From NCBI GenBank assembly GCA_030762175.1, contig CM060840.1:36369501-36433500 (forward strand): 64,000 bases of DNA, read 5' to 3'. The translations under genes and the position numbers were made by a program. Each line of letters begins with the position of its first letter. The first letter of the stretch is position 1. Below are positions 13,001-25,739 of this stretch, piece after piece. Below the pieces are notes generated by a model. That model ran no database searches and had not been told where the DNA came from. It saw nothing but the letters and a program-made list of their open reading frames with translations. The DNA is from Metallyticus violacea (taxonomy: Eukaryota; Arthropoda; Insecta; Mantodea; Metallyticidae).

Positions 13001-15269
13001 GTTAAATCTAGAAGCGCATTTTACAGCCACCTATATCCTCCATAAAGGCTAAAATGTAGGGAGGGCGGAATAGCTACGGCGTACTTTATCGTATGGGTGC
13101 TGAGCCAACACTGGTGCTGAGAAATACTGCTACAGGAGCGGGCATATAAATTTATAAATCCGTGCTAGTGCAGCTTTACTAATTTCTCTACGCTTCAATT
13201 GTCAAAAGCTCCTCTATTTTTATCCACTCCAATATAATTACAGCAGCACAGCAACGATAAGAGGAAATAACTCATGGCGGAGACCAATGCAAAATAAAAT
13301 GCATAAAACCTTCTTCGTGGTGTCTGCAATATATCTACTTTAAAAAGTGGCTGGAAGAGAAAAAGAAAACAAAAAAAATACCCGCACACCTCAGTGTACT
13401 GCAGTGTGGTCACTTTACATACGAGTGCTATATTTTGCCGAACGTCATTACCAACAGGCTCTTTGAATTATTATACCGTGCAGAGGTGCAGTTTCTGTAA
13501 TACACACAGAGGCGCGCGCGCCCCTACCTGAATTATTTGCGCCAGGGAGGTATTGTCTGTAGTTCTCAGTTTAAAGGATTTTAACCAGAAGTGGCTTAAA
13601 ATATATAGATTTGTAACAGCCTACCACAATATCTCATAATAAAATTCAACCTGGCTACAGTTAAAGCTAATATAATAAATTAAAGTGGGTACATTTTCTG
13701 TACAATAAATTCAGATTTCTTGCGATATAAATGAAATATTTGCATACATATTACATGTACTCTTATTTGAAAACCTATGCTGAAAGTTAAAACTTTTCTC
13801 TATTAATAAATGAGAAGAATTTATGAAAACACATTTTATCTTCTTTCAATTTTACTGGTACTGCTGATAAGTATTTTTAATATTTTCAGTTATAAATATT
13901 TATCATTGAATAAACCTATTCAGTTTTTATTTCTCTCCTTCGTTATTTCACTTATTTATCCTTTATTTCAGATAACTTTGTACCGCCGGTTTTTAAAGTT
14001 GAAGGTAGGGTATATGCGGAATTTTTTCTTATGGATTAGGAACATCTTAATCAGAGAAAAAAAGAAACTTGTTAGGGAATAATACAAAGTTTTATGTTAT
14101 GCGTGGCAGATATACGAAAAATATACACAACATAACTCAAATAAAATCAACTAAAAAAAAATGTTTTGGTGAATAACAGAAAAGATGTAAATTTCTCTAA
14201 TTTGAGGATTATAGAAATCATGGAATTACAAAAACGTTGATATAATCCAAGAAACAAAGGAGTGATTGAAGAAGGAAAAAATGTATACTTTTGAGACAAA
14301 ACTGCTGTAACATAGAAAATATTTTTAAATCAACAATTTTTAGTTTCGAAAAATATTGTGTTATTTTTGTAATATTTTAAATGGAATATGACATTTTTAA
14401 ACTCCTTATTGAACTTGACTTCATATCTATTTATTTGTTTTACGTTCGATTCTTTTACGGCTTTAAGAACTAACATCATATCTGACTGATTTAGAGGTAG
14501 AAATTTATTTTAAATTGTCCTCAATATGTTAAATATTGATCAAAAAAAGGTTAACAACGGACTGAAATTGGGCAATGCGGTAATTCCATTGAAAGAAAAC
14601 TAGACTTTGTACTACAAAAGAGAACCATTCAAATACTTTCCGATACTAATAACAGAACCTTATGTAAAAGTTTTAATTTGACACTTGCTTGTGAATACAT
14701 ATTTTATATTAAAAATTTTTACTTTATAACATATATACACATATAGAGAGTCAAATTTAGACAAAAAATAAACTTTCAAAGATTAATTGCTAATTATCAC
14801 TATGAAAGGGAATCCACTATGAATGCATAAGAACTTTTTGAGCTCTTCAAATCATTATTTTTTCAATCTGACGATGAACAAAAGTACAAATCTATTCTTA
14901 TAGAATATCTATTTAACAACGCATATTCCTCTGTAGCAGAATTTATAAACGAAAAATAATTATATTTTGTAAAATGGAGTTTACATAATTTGAAGACAAA
15001 ATGCATAAAATAAATGTTTTATTAGATACAAATCAAATTTTTATATGAATGGGTACTTAATAATGCAATTTTCAAATTATAATATGACTAATATTTCATG
15101 TGCTACATGTCCTTCTTAACATATATATGTAATTTATTATATCTAATTTTAAACAGTTTATACTAGATAATGCAAAACATAAAAGTTTCTATATTCAAAA
15201 ATTTTAAAGAAAGCAATTTAAAATAATGTTAGTCATATCAACTAGACAATTTCTTTGCAATGGACTCAG
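10033..15269. other. AT-rich DNA, no gene recognised
   Basis: Five kilobases with only short frames. The 90-codon frame at 13810-14082 is rich in L, I, F and Y codons, as expected of chance frames in AT-rich DNA. Simple repeats include (GGAA/GGGA)n at 12010-12050 and a short CG alternation near 13513-13520. A TATAAAT-like sequence near 13144 lacks a supported gene downstream. Confidence 0.5.
12010..12050 (+). repeat. (GGAA)n/(GGGA)n microsatellite
   Basis: A compound tetranucleotide repeat: several AAGG units turn into GGGA units. It is purine-only on the plus strand. Confidence 0.95.
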
Positions 15270-15280
15270 TTTAAGGTAAG

Positions 15281-15349
15281 GAATGAATGAATGAATGAAT
15301 GAATGAATGAATGAATGAATGAATGAATGAATGAATGAATGAATGAATG
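15281..15349. repeat. (GAAT)n microsatellite forming the tail of a SINE
   Basis: About 17 nearly perfect GAAT/AATG units. They sit exactly between the left target-site duplication and the body of the minus-strand SINE, so on the minus strand they are its 3' (CATT)n tail and not an independent microsatellite. Confidence 0.9.
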
Positions 15350-15621
15350 GTGTTTAATGCCCGTTTTTGCTGCAGAGGCAGCACAGGCGATGGACACTGA
15401 TGCTACATGAGATGAAATGATATATTGGGAAAGAAGTTTATTTTTAAGGAAGAAATCGTTCCAGGCCTAAGTTTTGGGTACCTCCCCGGCATTTGCCATT
15501 TATGAGGACTGAGGAAAACCTGGAAAAAACCTCAGTCAGGGAGAACGTTCCTGGTGGTGTTCGAACTCAGACCTCCAGCTGATGAGTTCGCGCCTTAACG
15601 ACCTCGGCCACCCATAACGGT
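15282..15621 (-). mobile_element. SINE family C, full-length, with 12 bp target-site duplication
   Basis: Read on the minus strand, it starts GGGTGGCCGAGGTCGTTAAG, a tRNA-Leu-like 5' region with box A, followed by a B-box-like GAGTTCGAAC. The body includes complements of CCTCCCCGGCATTTGCCATT and TTATGAGGACTGAGGAAAAC, and it ends in (CATT)n. Identical 12-base direct repeats TTTAAGGTAAGG flank it at 15270-15281 and 15622-15633, the mark of target-primed reverse transcription. Further copies lie at about 24293-24545 (minus) and 36415-36690 (plus). SINEs encode no protein and borrow LINE machinery. The intact duplication and tail make this one of the youngest insertions in the window. Confidence 0.9.
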
Positions 15622-15633
15622 TTTAAGGTAAGG

Positions 15634-17165
15634 TTAGGTTATTATTAAAATTGACCATTACCGGGCAGTGGCAGTTAGAAGTGGCAAGGAGTAAGTGTGT
15701 TGAGGTTTGTTGACTAGTAACGGATTATATGTCTTGCTTATTTGAAAACCTCTGTCTTGATTACATTATCTGAATGCTGCTCCATTTCTCTCCTAGCCAG
15801 CTTAAAATATTCTGTTGTTTTGCAAGTACTTCCATTTTTTCTTACTTTTAGCTTATATTAGGTTAAATTAGCAAGTTAACGAATATCGCACAAAATAAAT
15901 GTCAGTCTGTTCTAAACATTGACCAGATTCATACAAGAAAACCACTTTTCTAAGAGATCTATATTTTTATGATATAATTAATTTTTTTTAATACTACATC
16001 AAACCTAAGAATGAGTATTTTGAATTTCCGTCAATAATGAAGAAAATAAAAGAGATAAGATAAAACACAACAGCAATCCAGCATAAGCATTTACCTTAAA
16101 AGTTTCCCATACTTACAAATGTAAGTGACACAGTAAAATCACGGAATCAAAACAACAAATAACTGATAAAATTTTAACAAAATACTACACAATTTTAAAG
16201 TGAAGTTAAGTCTGTAGTAGCTGAGTAAAAATTGGTCAACAGCTTAGTTAAACTACCCTCCCCTATGCCTAACAGAAAGAAGGAAGATTACTTTTAATAC
16301 CGTTAACACGTTATTCAACTTGAGGACATTTGTTGGAAAAGTTCTATCACTGCGTCTGCAGGTAAACATATCTTTAGTTGCATTACATAAATATTTTTAA
16401 CTGTTTCACAGCAACTTAGTTCAGAGTATAAGTCCGTGCTTTTAGTGAACACATTGAGCCATATGAAATTGAAACGAAGATCTTAATTATAAAATACAAA
16501 GACGTGTAGGATATCTCATTAATGAGGCAAACTAACGAACAGCAACGTATTAAGGAAGGCTTATCCAGAAACCAGAGTTAATTTTCTTTTGGAACTTTAT
16601 TTCGAGGCCAACGAAGAGTCCCCATAAACAAAATGGTTTCAATATCCTGCTGAACAGACCTTCAGGTATAGGAATCTATAATAGATTGTGGTTTAAAATT
16701 CAAAGAAAAAAAAATAAAAAGAGACAAAAAAGCTAAACGTTTAAAATCTTCTTCCGCTGAAACTGACAGTACGTCCACACAAAGATATCAAAAATATGTT
16801 TCATTTGTTGCTAAAAAAAAGTACGTAGTGACTATAAATAGATTGCTAACGACTTGATATAAACGGGAGTGAAGTAAATATTTCTAAACCCCTCAAAAAT
16901 TATAAAATCTATATTTTTTTAATTTTAAGCTGAAAATTTAACCTATTATAAACTGGGTATAAAGTAGTAATCCTGCAAATTTAATTGTCATAACTTTATT
17001 ATTTTAAGATCATAATTTTCGTTTATAAATTTTATATTAATGATTTAACACTTTAATAACATTAGTTAAGTACTAAAAATCACTGAAATATTATTCTGCA
17101 GTAAAACGCATGAAATAATATGTTAATTGTTTGTTTACATTTTGCATAATTTTAAAATATTGCTT
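15634..17165. other. AT-rich DNA, nothing recognised
   Basis: No frame of note, no internal repeat and no RNA-like structure that I can support. Confidence 0.5.
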
Positions 17166-17290
17166 CCCTGATTTAGTGGTGGCGTTAGAGACTACTAATC
17201 CAAAATTCTTCGTTTCGATTCCTGGTATGTCTAAGTTCTTATTTTTTTCTGAGTTTTTCCCCGCCCTGAGAAGGTGAATGCCACCGACAA
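17166..17290 (+). mobile_element. tRNA-derived SINE fragment
   Basis: A tRNA-like head: box-A-like TGATTTAGTGGTGGCGTTAG at 17170 and box-B-like GTTTCGATTCCTGG about 30 bases later, then a T-rich stretch and ccgccctgagaagg. The head structure is similar to family A, but the body cannot be aligned convincingly, so the family is left open. Confidence 0.5.
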
Positions 17291-17357
17291 GTTTCATTCC
17301 TACAGACTACAGATTTACACCTAATTCGGACACTACAGGCGGCATGTAGAAAGGTGG

Positions 17358-17398
17358 AATTCTGTATTAAGCACGGCAAATTCTGTATTAAGCACGGC
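17358..17398. repeat. Perfect 20-base tandem duplication, period 21
   Basis: AATTCTGTATTAAGCACGGC occurs at 17358-17377 and again at 17379-17398. The perfect match suggests recent slippage or a recent duplication. Confidence 0.9.
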
Positions 17399-17649
17399 AG
17401 GAAGAGGGGAGAGGGGAGTTGTAAGGCAGTGTTGCATTTTGTCATCTCTACTCTTTAATCCTTTTATTGACGACAAAATATTGATAGCATTACTATAAGA
17501 AAATATGGCGCCATCTACGGTGGGAGATATGTAGGTACCGTCTCTATTATACGCGGACAACATGATAATATTTTCTAGGGGATAGATGTTCCATAGCGTG
17601 AACTAAACAGACTACAGACCTACTGTGATACGTAGATACTTACGGCGAA

Positions 17650-18590
17650 TACAATTAAAAAGTTTATAACCTTCAAGAACGGAACCATTTATATCAAAGC
17701 GGAGACATGGATATATGCAGCACAGACAATAACGTGAAGAATTTCGTGTACCTTGGATTAACTTTCTCCATAAATGGAAGATGGGCGAAACTTAAAGCGA
17801 ATATAAAACTTCTGTATACGAAGCAGAATTCCAGATTTGCCGTTAGGGCTGTTAGAGACAGCACATGGAGTAATAGTACAATCTACAGTGACTTATGGAG
17901 TCGAAATTTGTGGTTGGTAAAGAACAAAGAAATAGGGTCGGATTTTTGTAGTTATTTTAGGAGTGGGGAGGGGTACAGCAAATTGCAGAATCCTTAGGAA
18001 ATTTGGTGCCTCTAGCGAGATTATACAATGCAGGATCCGAGCAGTGAGGTACTGGCTACGAATTGTTCCCGGAGACTAGATACTAATTAGGCCGATCTGA
18101 AAGCATGAGCAGGAAATAAGATCTGTGTTTCAAAATTAAGAAGGCGTTTGGAAAGTACAGGAATGGGTAACATTTGGATCTCGGGGGGGGGGGGGGTGGA
18201 GGAAAATTTAAAAATGCCGTAGGACATTATGCAGAAGGTTTTCAATCGGATGGGGATGGAGCGTTACATCCAAACAGATGCCAAACTCAGCAATCAGAGG
18301 CTCGTTTGACGAGTGGGCGCATGACCATAGTAACAGACAGAGAGGTTCGAAAGCTGTCTTTTATGCGTGGAGAAAGAATCTTGGGAACATACTATGGCAA
18401 GGGGGCGGAAGAATGGAGAAAAAGGTATCTACCGGATCATTTGTTCACGGAAAAAGAGGGCAGTGGCAATGCTGGACTTTGCTGGCAACGGGAAGGAGGA
18501 GGAGGAAGTAGGTAAATTTTTATTCTAAGTGAGAAGCTCAGGTCGAAAAAGACATACTATTTTGGATGTGTGTATGTGTGTGAGGGTATA
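17650..18590 (+). pseudogene. LINE (non-LTR retrotransposon) 3' end: decayed RT C-terminal region, copy 1
   Basis: Non-LTR retrotransposons copy themselves with an endonuclease-reverse transcriptase; this is the region after the RT palm. Seen, across several frames: FVYLGLTFSINGRW (17733-17780), the widespread 'YLGxxFSxxGxW' block; TANCRILRKFGASSEI and CRIRAVRYWLRIVPG (about 17975-18080), the 'xRxxRYWLRI' block; then MLDFAGNGKEEEEVGKFLF and a stop near 18530. Frameshifts and stops interrupt it, and a G14 run lies at 18183-18196. The C-terminal blocks and the first part of the 3' untranslated region (aagtgaga..agctcaggtc..gaaaaag) match the minus-strand element at 34560-35370, so both belong to one family. 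It is 5'-truncated, as usual for LINEs. Confidence 0.85.
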
Positions 18591-21500
18591 AGTTATGTAC
18601 TTGTTCATCTCGTTTATGTATTTTAAAAAGAATGTAAAACATATTCCGTTTTTCTTTTAATTTATTAATGTATTTTTGCTATAAATATATTGTTTGTTCC
18701 TTAAAGTTTAAATATGCAATTTCATGAATTTCTTAGTGTAATGTAAAATCACTTATGGTCCCAGGACCCGTGCAATATGAATGAGCTGTATTGTAACAAA
18801 CATATTTTGTAAAAATATATACTACTACCACATGCTGCATCTATACGTTCATAATCTAACAGATGTCCCGATAAGTTCAAAGCAGTTAAAGAGGCAATTA
18901 ATAAAACAGAATTAAATAGATTTTAAAAATAAATATCATCAACATTAGCTAGCATAATTTCTCTATGTGACACAATTGATTAAACTTCTACGATGTCTTC
19001 ATAAAACATTGAACGAGAAACCATTAAACGTCAGTATGTGAAACATTTTAAACATTAAAAAAATGTAATGAAAGTAATGAAAGAGGAAAAAACTTTTTCA
19101 AAGTCTGATCGCAAACATTTTTTGTTTCTGTATCTGTCATAAGCGTAAACTGTTTCTTGGGATAAGTGGAATCTTCTGCTTACTCTTATTTTCTTCTGCG
19201 CCATTTTTTTAATGTGCATAGTTCTAAATTTATTTACGAACTCAAAAACAAAGCTGGACTTTCTTATAAGATTTCTGTTTATATCAGTATGTTTTATGAT
19301 AAACTCATAGATATGTTATATATTTTCTGTTTAAATTACCTCTTTTATACATTTTATAAAGCAGTAACTATACTACTTGCATTTTAATGACTTTTTTCCT
19401 TTGTGTATATGAATGTCTATTTTCATTTACTTTAATAAATAAAAACTTACACAGTATGCAATATGTAACACTATTGTTATTTGGTACCGTTCTTGATTTT
19501 TCACGGTGTTTCTTAGGTCCAAACACCTTCTCTACCGATTATTTCACATTTGAACTCTGCGTTAACGTTCTCTTCTCCCTATTGGTTGAATTACGTATAG
19601 TTTTTTTCTAGAATGAGTGTGACGTCATATTTTTCCTCATGCACAGTAATGGCCTTTTTCGATGATAGCAGAAAGAACTCTGATTTCAAGAGGTTTAGAA
19701 GTTTCGGTTATTAATTCAAAATTGTGAAGTTAGTTTCTCTGTTCGTTCAACACACCTCGTGATCAAGGTTGTACGTAAGTTTGTAATATTTTAATATTAT
19801 TTCGGATTAATTGAATTCTGTGATAATTAATTTGTAATTAATTCATTAATAGGGCTTTTAAAGTATTTCTTATTTTTGTACATTTAGCATCCTTTCTTTT
19901 ATTAATATTTTTAATGGACATTTGTAAAGTACTTAGCCAAGGAAGCATACTGCTATTTTGGTAACTCTTCGAGATTATTACAGCTTGATTAATGCTATAA
20001 ATGCTAGTCATTTTAATAATGCTGTTGAATGCTAGCTCTATTTGCTATTTCAATATGGTAATTTATTTTACTTTGCTAATAAATCGAAAAACTGAGCAAT
20101 TCTCTTCTCCCGTAATTGAAAACTACCGTTCCCGGACTGTATTCCGGGACTTTTCCTTAGTAATATTCCTAACTTCATGCTCTGCAGTCATCAACTGGAG
20201 AGTGCAACATTAGAAATCAATAATCATATTGACTTAAAGAGAAAGGAAAGACATGTAGTAATTTTCAATGAATTCGCATTTCACAGCGTTTCATTTAAAA
20301 CTAATGAGTTACTATTGTAAAGCGAGTTTCTATTAGTATAATCAGCTCGGGCAGGTGTGCACCTTACACAATATGCAGTCTCTCGTTTAGTTTATGTTTG
20401 TACCAGCTCCCATTGGTATCTTTTCCACTATCCTGATATGATGTCAGTGCAGCCGTTTAGGGATGCTAACTGAAGGCACCAACATAAAAGCAACTATGCT
20501 AGGCTGCATTGTTAATAGGAATAACCAAAATAAAGGTCTCACCAATCACGGCTCAGGTTCCTGTGTTGTGCTGCACTACTCGGTTCAAAACAACGACAAT
20601 TCCTTCATTATTGTTGGCAAATGTAAAATAAACAAATTAATAAGTCGGTTTGTTTACACAGTGGGTTGTGTTAATTCTCTAACTACTCGCTAGGTAAAAT
20701 AGTATCGTATTCTCAAATCCGGTACTTTTTCACCACTGCTTTAAGGCAAGGTGTGTAGACTAGCAGTTACATAATCCATTCAAATTGAGTGGCAGTAAAA
20801 TCCGAATAAACTTAATCACTCCGTATACATTGTGTGTCCCTCTGATGGCGGACGACTAATTCTACCGAGTGCTAGAATTATCGAACCGTAATCACCAGTA
20901 TATAAAAAGCTCGTACACTTTTTGTTAGTACAATGAGGCACATAATCTTATTTTATGGTATAAGGAATATTAAACTGTGTTATAGCAGATGTATTTCTAT
21001 TCTAGTCCTGTTAGTTCAATTACAGTGTACAGTGTATAATTAATAGACAAAAGTAAAAGAAAGACAAGGAAATTAATTCTCTAGACGATATTATCAAAAC
21101 CCTCCCTTAGAACATTCAAAGTATCATGAACAGAATCTTGTTAAAATATTAGTGTTATCTCTCGTTGTCGGATTGTTGTTCAAGAATTTATTTTTTGATA
21201 ACTGGGGGGGGGGGCTAGTTATACTTGCTCACAAGTTATTGCTGGAGCTTACTTCCTGCTTTCTTCAAGAAGTGTGTTTTGAGTATTAATTAAAGACAGA
21301 TGTCAACTTACTACTGTAATGACTTTGACTAAAACATGCCCCACAACTAAAACCACTGTTCGAATTTAATGACCAATTCGTATGTCAGTCTACTTACAGC
21401 AGTCATCGATTTCAGACCTATAGTTTGTCTAGTATAGGGAAGAAATGACTTCGAAGATTACACTTTTAATTAAAAAGAAGACTTTGAGAAACTTCAAAGA

Positions 21501-24292
21501 ACATTTTTTTTCCAATTATAACATATTTAATCCTGTATATCAAACCACTCCTTCAAAGATACTATTAATTGTTTGTGCTTTGGTCTTTTAATGTATTCGT
21601 TTGCAACAGCTACCACAACTATTACATTTCCTAGTGTTGATAAACATACAAAAAAGTAGTTTTAATTTCATTTTCCTTTTTATTTGTTTTCATGATCTCA
21701 TCAATAATTTATCAATCATAATTGTTCCTCTGTTAGTTTAGATTTCTTTGAATATAACTGGGAAGATAATATTTTAATTTTTGCATGTGCTATTTATATT
21801 ATATATATATATCACAAGCCCCATTTGACAGTCGTCCACACACACCATCACACCTCTCTATTGAATTCAAATGCATTTTAAAAAGAGGCCGATAAATAGG
21901 GCCCAGCCTTATAGAAAAAGCACCCCAATATTATGGTCTTTGCCGAAATGAAGTTCAAAACTATCAAGATAAATGAAGGTGAAATGGTGAAGGGATGTAG
22001 AGGAGAGTTTGGTAAAATGAAATAAGGGAAATAGGGAACCAGAAGAAAAATCAAGTAATCCCAACTTTTTCTAGCTCCACAATATCGAAAGAAAAACTCT
22101 AGTCACTAAGTTTACCGGAAGGATCTACCATATAACAATATACTGGTAATTTTAGAAAGGCAATAAAATCTGTTCTTAAATCCTTCATCTATATTTCGAT
22201 GTACAGCACTGTATTTGCACTTCATTTGATTTGATACAAACTTATTAATATTTACATACAAAAGTTTTGTCCTTGTTTGTCAATTCCTTAACACACACTT
22301 TTAGCGGGAAACCTTTCAGCTTTTCTATCCGCTTTATTTCGAAGTAAACACCTGGTTTCGCAAAAGCAGTGCTCTCACCTGATGAAAACTAACGTTGTAT
22401 ACTCAAGTTCATTCATCCTGTTACTTCCCCCATATTTTCCTGTCCGAAACTCGATATCCGATGTGAGTATCGATGACTCGCCCAGACTATTAGTGACCAC
22501 TAAACGCTTTTCCCACGCTGCAACAAGTCTCACACTCCAGCCAGGCTTCCGGAAAGGAAAACAAAAAAGAGAATGCAGGGCGAGATGCTCCAGTGTCACC
22601 CTTTAAACGTTCCAGGGGATCGTATAACCTCTCCGCAAGTCCTTCCTCTGCACTTTCACCTCTCCAAGACGTCGATTTCAAAGGTAGTATGATGGACAGG
22701 TCAGTTAACTTTGGAACTAAAAATTACTAAATTTATACAAAAAATACCTAACAGTTGGCTTATGAGGTGGTGAAAGAGGGATCATATGATTTTAAAGAAA
22801 AATATAAAAGAACCGTGAACTATGGAGAAAAGTCTAAGCAGTGCAAATGTTCCTTAGTATTATATTTATTTGCCAAGCCCGTTTCCTCCTTTAAAACTTT
22901 CCTTTACCTATATTTTCTCTTGATGACTGATCAATATAGCGAAAACCATAACATTAGTCGAACTTAGTGATCTCTTCTTTGTAATTCTTGCACCCAAGTT
23001 CCAAACAAAAAGCAAACCAATTATTCTTAATGTACCACAAACTCCCGTTTAGTTTCCCTTGCAATTTAGATTCACTAGATATGGTGGGGCTTCTGTGAAG
23101 AACTGGCAGATGGGACTTGTGGTGCCGTGTGATTATTTCTTCCATGCAAGGGCACAATAAACTCTGTGCAGGCTAACGTAATTTATTTGTTTGTCAATCC
23201 CAACTACTACTTTTCCCCTCTTATGTATACGTTACTAAAAATAGCACTGTAGTAATAATAAATTAAGTAGAAGAGGAAGTTCTCAGGATCTTTTGACAAT
23301 TCTGCCTAATACATAATGTAAAGATATAGGCATGCCGAAGGAAATCATCGACCGCACAGAAACCTTTGGAATACTTTCCGAACAATGAACAATGACTAGT
23401 GCTTTCTCGATGAGTACTCTTGATTCCATTCTTGGCTGCTTTTTCGGAATACCTCCTGTTTCCCAAAACATGTTATTCAAACTACGAGTCATTTGAGATT
23501 GAGAACTTTAATACCTCAGATTCCTGCCTATTACTAAAGTTCCTTCACCAATAAATTAATTTTCTGCAAAGTAGTAATTCATAACTGACTTGAAAGTGCG
23601 AGCTTGATAAATACTCAACATGTCTCTGTCGAACATAAAACAAATTTAGCGCTAGTGGCCGACATTTGTAAGGCTTTCTGACTCAAAAAATGCCCTCTTT
23701 CGAAAAATAAATAGAATAAAAGCACCAAAATTCAGTTTTAACAATTTTACTTACCTCTGAACTTGCTGCTGATATTCGTTCCACTGTAAAATGCCTCATT
23801 AGATCAGTATCAGAGACAAGTGCCGCAATACAGGATCCTGCACTAGACTCCTGTAGCAGAAGGCGAGTAAAGGGCGACTAAACGGAACCCTCTGTAGAGC
23901 ATTTGCGGCGTTTTACAGAAAAACCAACATTACCATTAAATTCAGAGATAAGTAAATGATCTATGACTAAATTTTGGTGCTGCATGTTTATTTGAACCTA
24001 AGGGTTTTCCTTGTGAGTACAATTACATTTACAGGCTTCAAATTTATACTTCCGTGCGTTTGTAGAAGGTAGCTTTTATGAATTTTGCCAATAATTCCGG
24101 TATATTAATAAAGATGTGAGAATAAGAGAACGTCCTAGTTTGTTTCTAGAGTTGCAATGTATTTTTTAATAAATTCACATAACTTCCATTAAAGATCCAA
24201 TACGCATGCGGGGTCAATAGGATTGGATTCGGCGAGACTGAGGAAACTTCAGATGCGGACGCCCAAAGAGGGTCTTTTGCATACATTTTTGA
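18591..24292. other. AT-rich DNA, no gene recognised
   Basis: Short frames only. Two compositionally distinct patches stand out: 20450-20690, and 22370-22690, where frames are open on both strands. Neither has a motif I know. A TATATAAAAAGC box at 20899-20910 precedes a 37-codon frame starting at 20933. A G11 run sits at 21204-21214. Confidence 0.45.
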
Positions 24293-24545
24293 ATAGTGTT
24301 TAACGCGTTTTAACTATTGACGCATTACTGGTGGTACACTGGTGATACGTGAGATGCAATGAAAGCTGGGAAAGGATTTTTTTCAAGGCAAAAAGTTACA
24401 GGCACAAGTTTAGGGTACCTCCCCGGCATTTACCATTTATGAGGACTGAGGAAAACCTGGAAAAAGACCGCAGTCAGGAAGGACGGTCCTGGTGTGAACC
24501 GAACCCCAGACCTCCCGGCACGAGTCCGCACCTGAATGACCTAGA
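24293..24545 (-). mobile_element. SINE family C, older copy
   Basis: Collinear with the copy at 15282-15621, same orientation. Both contain GGTACCTCCCCGGCATTT, CCATTTATGAGGACTGAGG and AAAACCTGGAAAAA, and both start at the 3' side with GTGTTTAA. The tRNA-like end (complement of GAACCGAACCCCAGACC) carries the B-box. No (CATT)n tail or flanking duplication remains, so it is older than the 15 kb copy. Confidence 0.85.
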
Positions 24546-24739
24546 CCACTTCTGGAAGAAACGGGTAGAAAGGGAAAGAGCTACGAAGAATATTTATGGG
24601 ATACAGTTAGGGTCCTTAATGTTACCAAATTCCTTTTCCTTTGTAGATTGTTACGACGCAGTGTGCATTTCTAGCCCCTCGAAAATGTTGCTGCCACAAC
24701 AGATGCCAGGGCAGTTTTAACAATGAGCAAATTTCACCT

Positions 24740-24965
24740 CTGCACACCGCTCCATTCCAACCCACTCCGCAACTGAAATGACAGAAAAGGAAATTTTGTG
24801 GGAATGAGGAAGCAGGAAAACTCATAGGAAGTAAACCCACCCAACCATTGGTTAGGTGACCAGGAGAAACCGTGAAGAAGCTCAAAGCCAGGATGGCTGG
24901 TCTCAAGGAGTTTTAACCCGGAACTTCCCGAATGCGAGTCTCAAGTGTTACAGCCTGAGTTCTGT
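24740..24965 (-). mobile_element. Possible tRNA-derived SINE of another family
   Basis: On the minus strand a B-box-like GTTCCGGGTTAAAAC (complement near 24912-24926) is followed by CTCCTTGAGACCAGCCATCC and later TTTCTCCTGGTCACC. The segment is markedly richer in G+C than its surroundings and adjoins a SINE C. No second copy with clear similarity was found in the window, so the call rests on the tRNA-like block and composition. Confidence 0.35.
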
Positions 24966-25739
24966 TCTCATAAGTTTAGAAATTGTGACACTCCAAAGTT
25001 TTCCATGTTTCTTATTCTGACATGCTATAACTTTTGTATGAACTGTTAAGTTTCGTTATAATATAGTCAAGCAGGCAGAATTTTGTAAAATGTTATCGTT
25101 ATTTTCTATCTCGAAGTCTTCATGTCCAGCAGGACAATCGGCTGATCAAATGAGCATATAAAATATATAACTGATTAATATAAATTATTTAAATTATAAT
25201 TATATGTGTGTATTTACAGGATGCACCATTACAATTTAATTATCTCATGTATTACAATCTTGCTATTTACGTATTTGTTAGATCATATTATAAATTTAAC
25301 ATATGTCTAATGGAAATGGTAAAAATATGTGGTCTTTTTTGTTTACACTTTAACATAGTCTGTTGAATTTGCAAATTTTATGAATTTTTATGTATTTTTA
25401 TTGAACATTTTTTATAACTGGACAATTTTCTTCTTTTAAAATACTACAAGTTAATGCCTCTCTATGAATCTCTATTGTACTGCACTCGTGTAATATGTAA
25501 TCCATTGTTTAGGTCACATGAGCGAATATACTATTTTGAAGTTGTGTAAATATGGAATGAGATTGACCTAGTCTGTTACCATAACCATTAAGTTTGGAGT
25601 TGCTTAAATGATAATTTTAGTTTGAATATGACTTGACTAAATATAACATCTATTAAGCTATGAAAAACATGAATTTAGACTTAATAGCTCCTGTTCAGAT
25701 TGTGTATTTATAATAAGGCTGGTAATAAAGATAATATAT

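Noticed and set aside
13810..14082. 90-codon hydrophobic plus-strand frame resembling a membrane protein
   Set aside because: AT-rich random sequence naturally gives F, I, L and Y; no motif or gene context.
18174..18515. 113-codon plus-strand frame starting with a glycine run
   Set aside because: The glycine run comes from the G14 tract and the rest is out-of-frame LINE tail; the meaningful residues lie in another frame.
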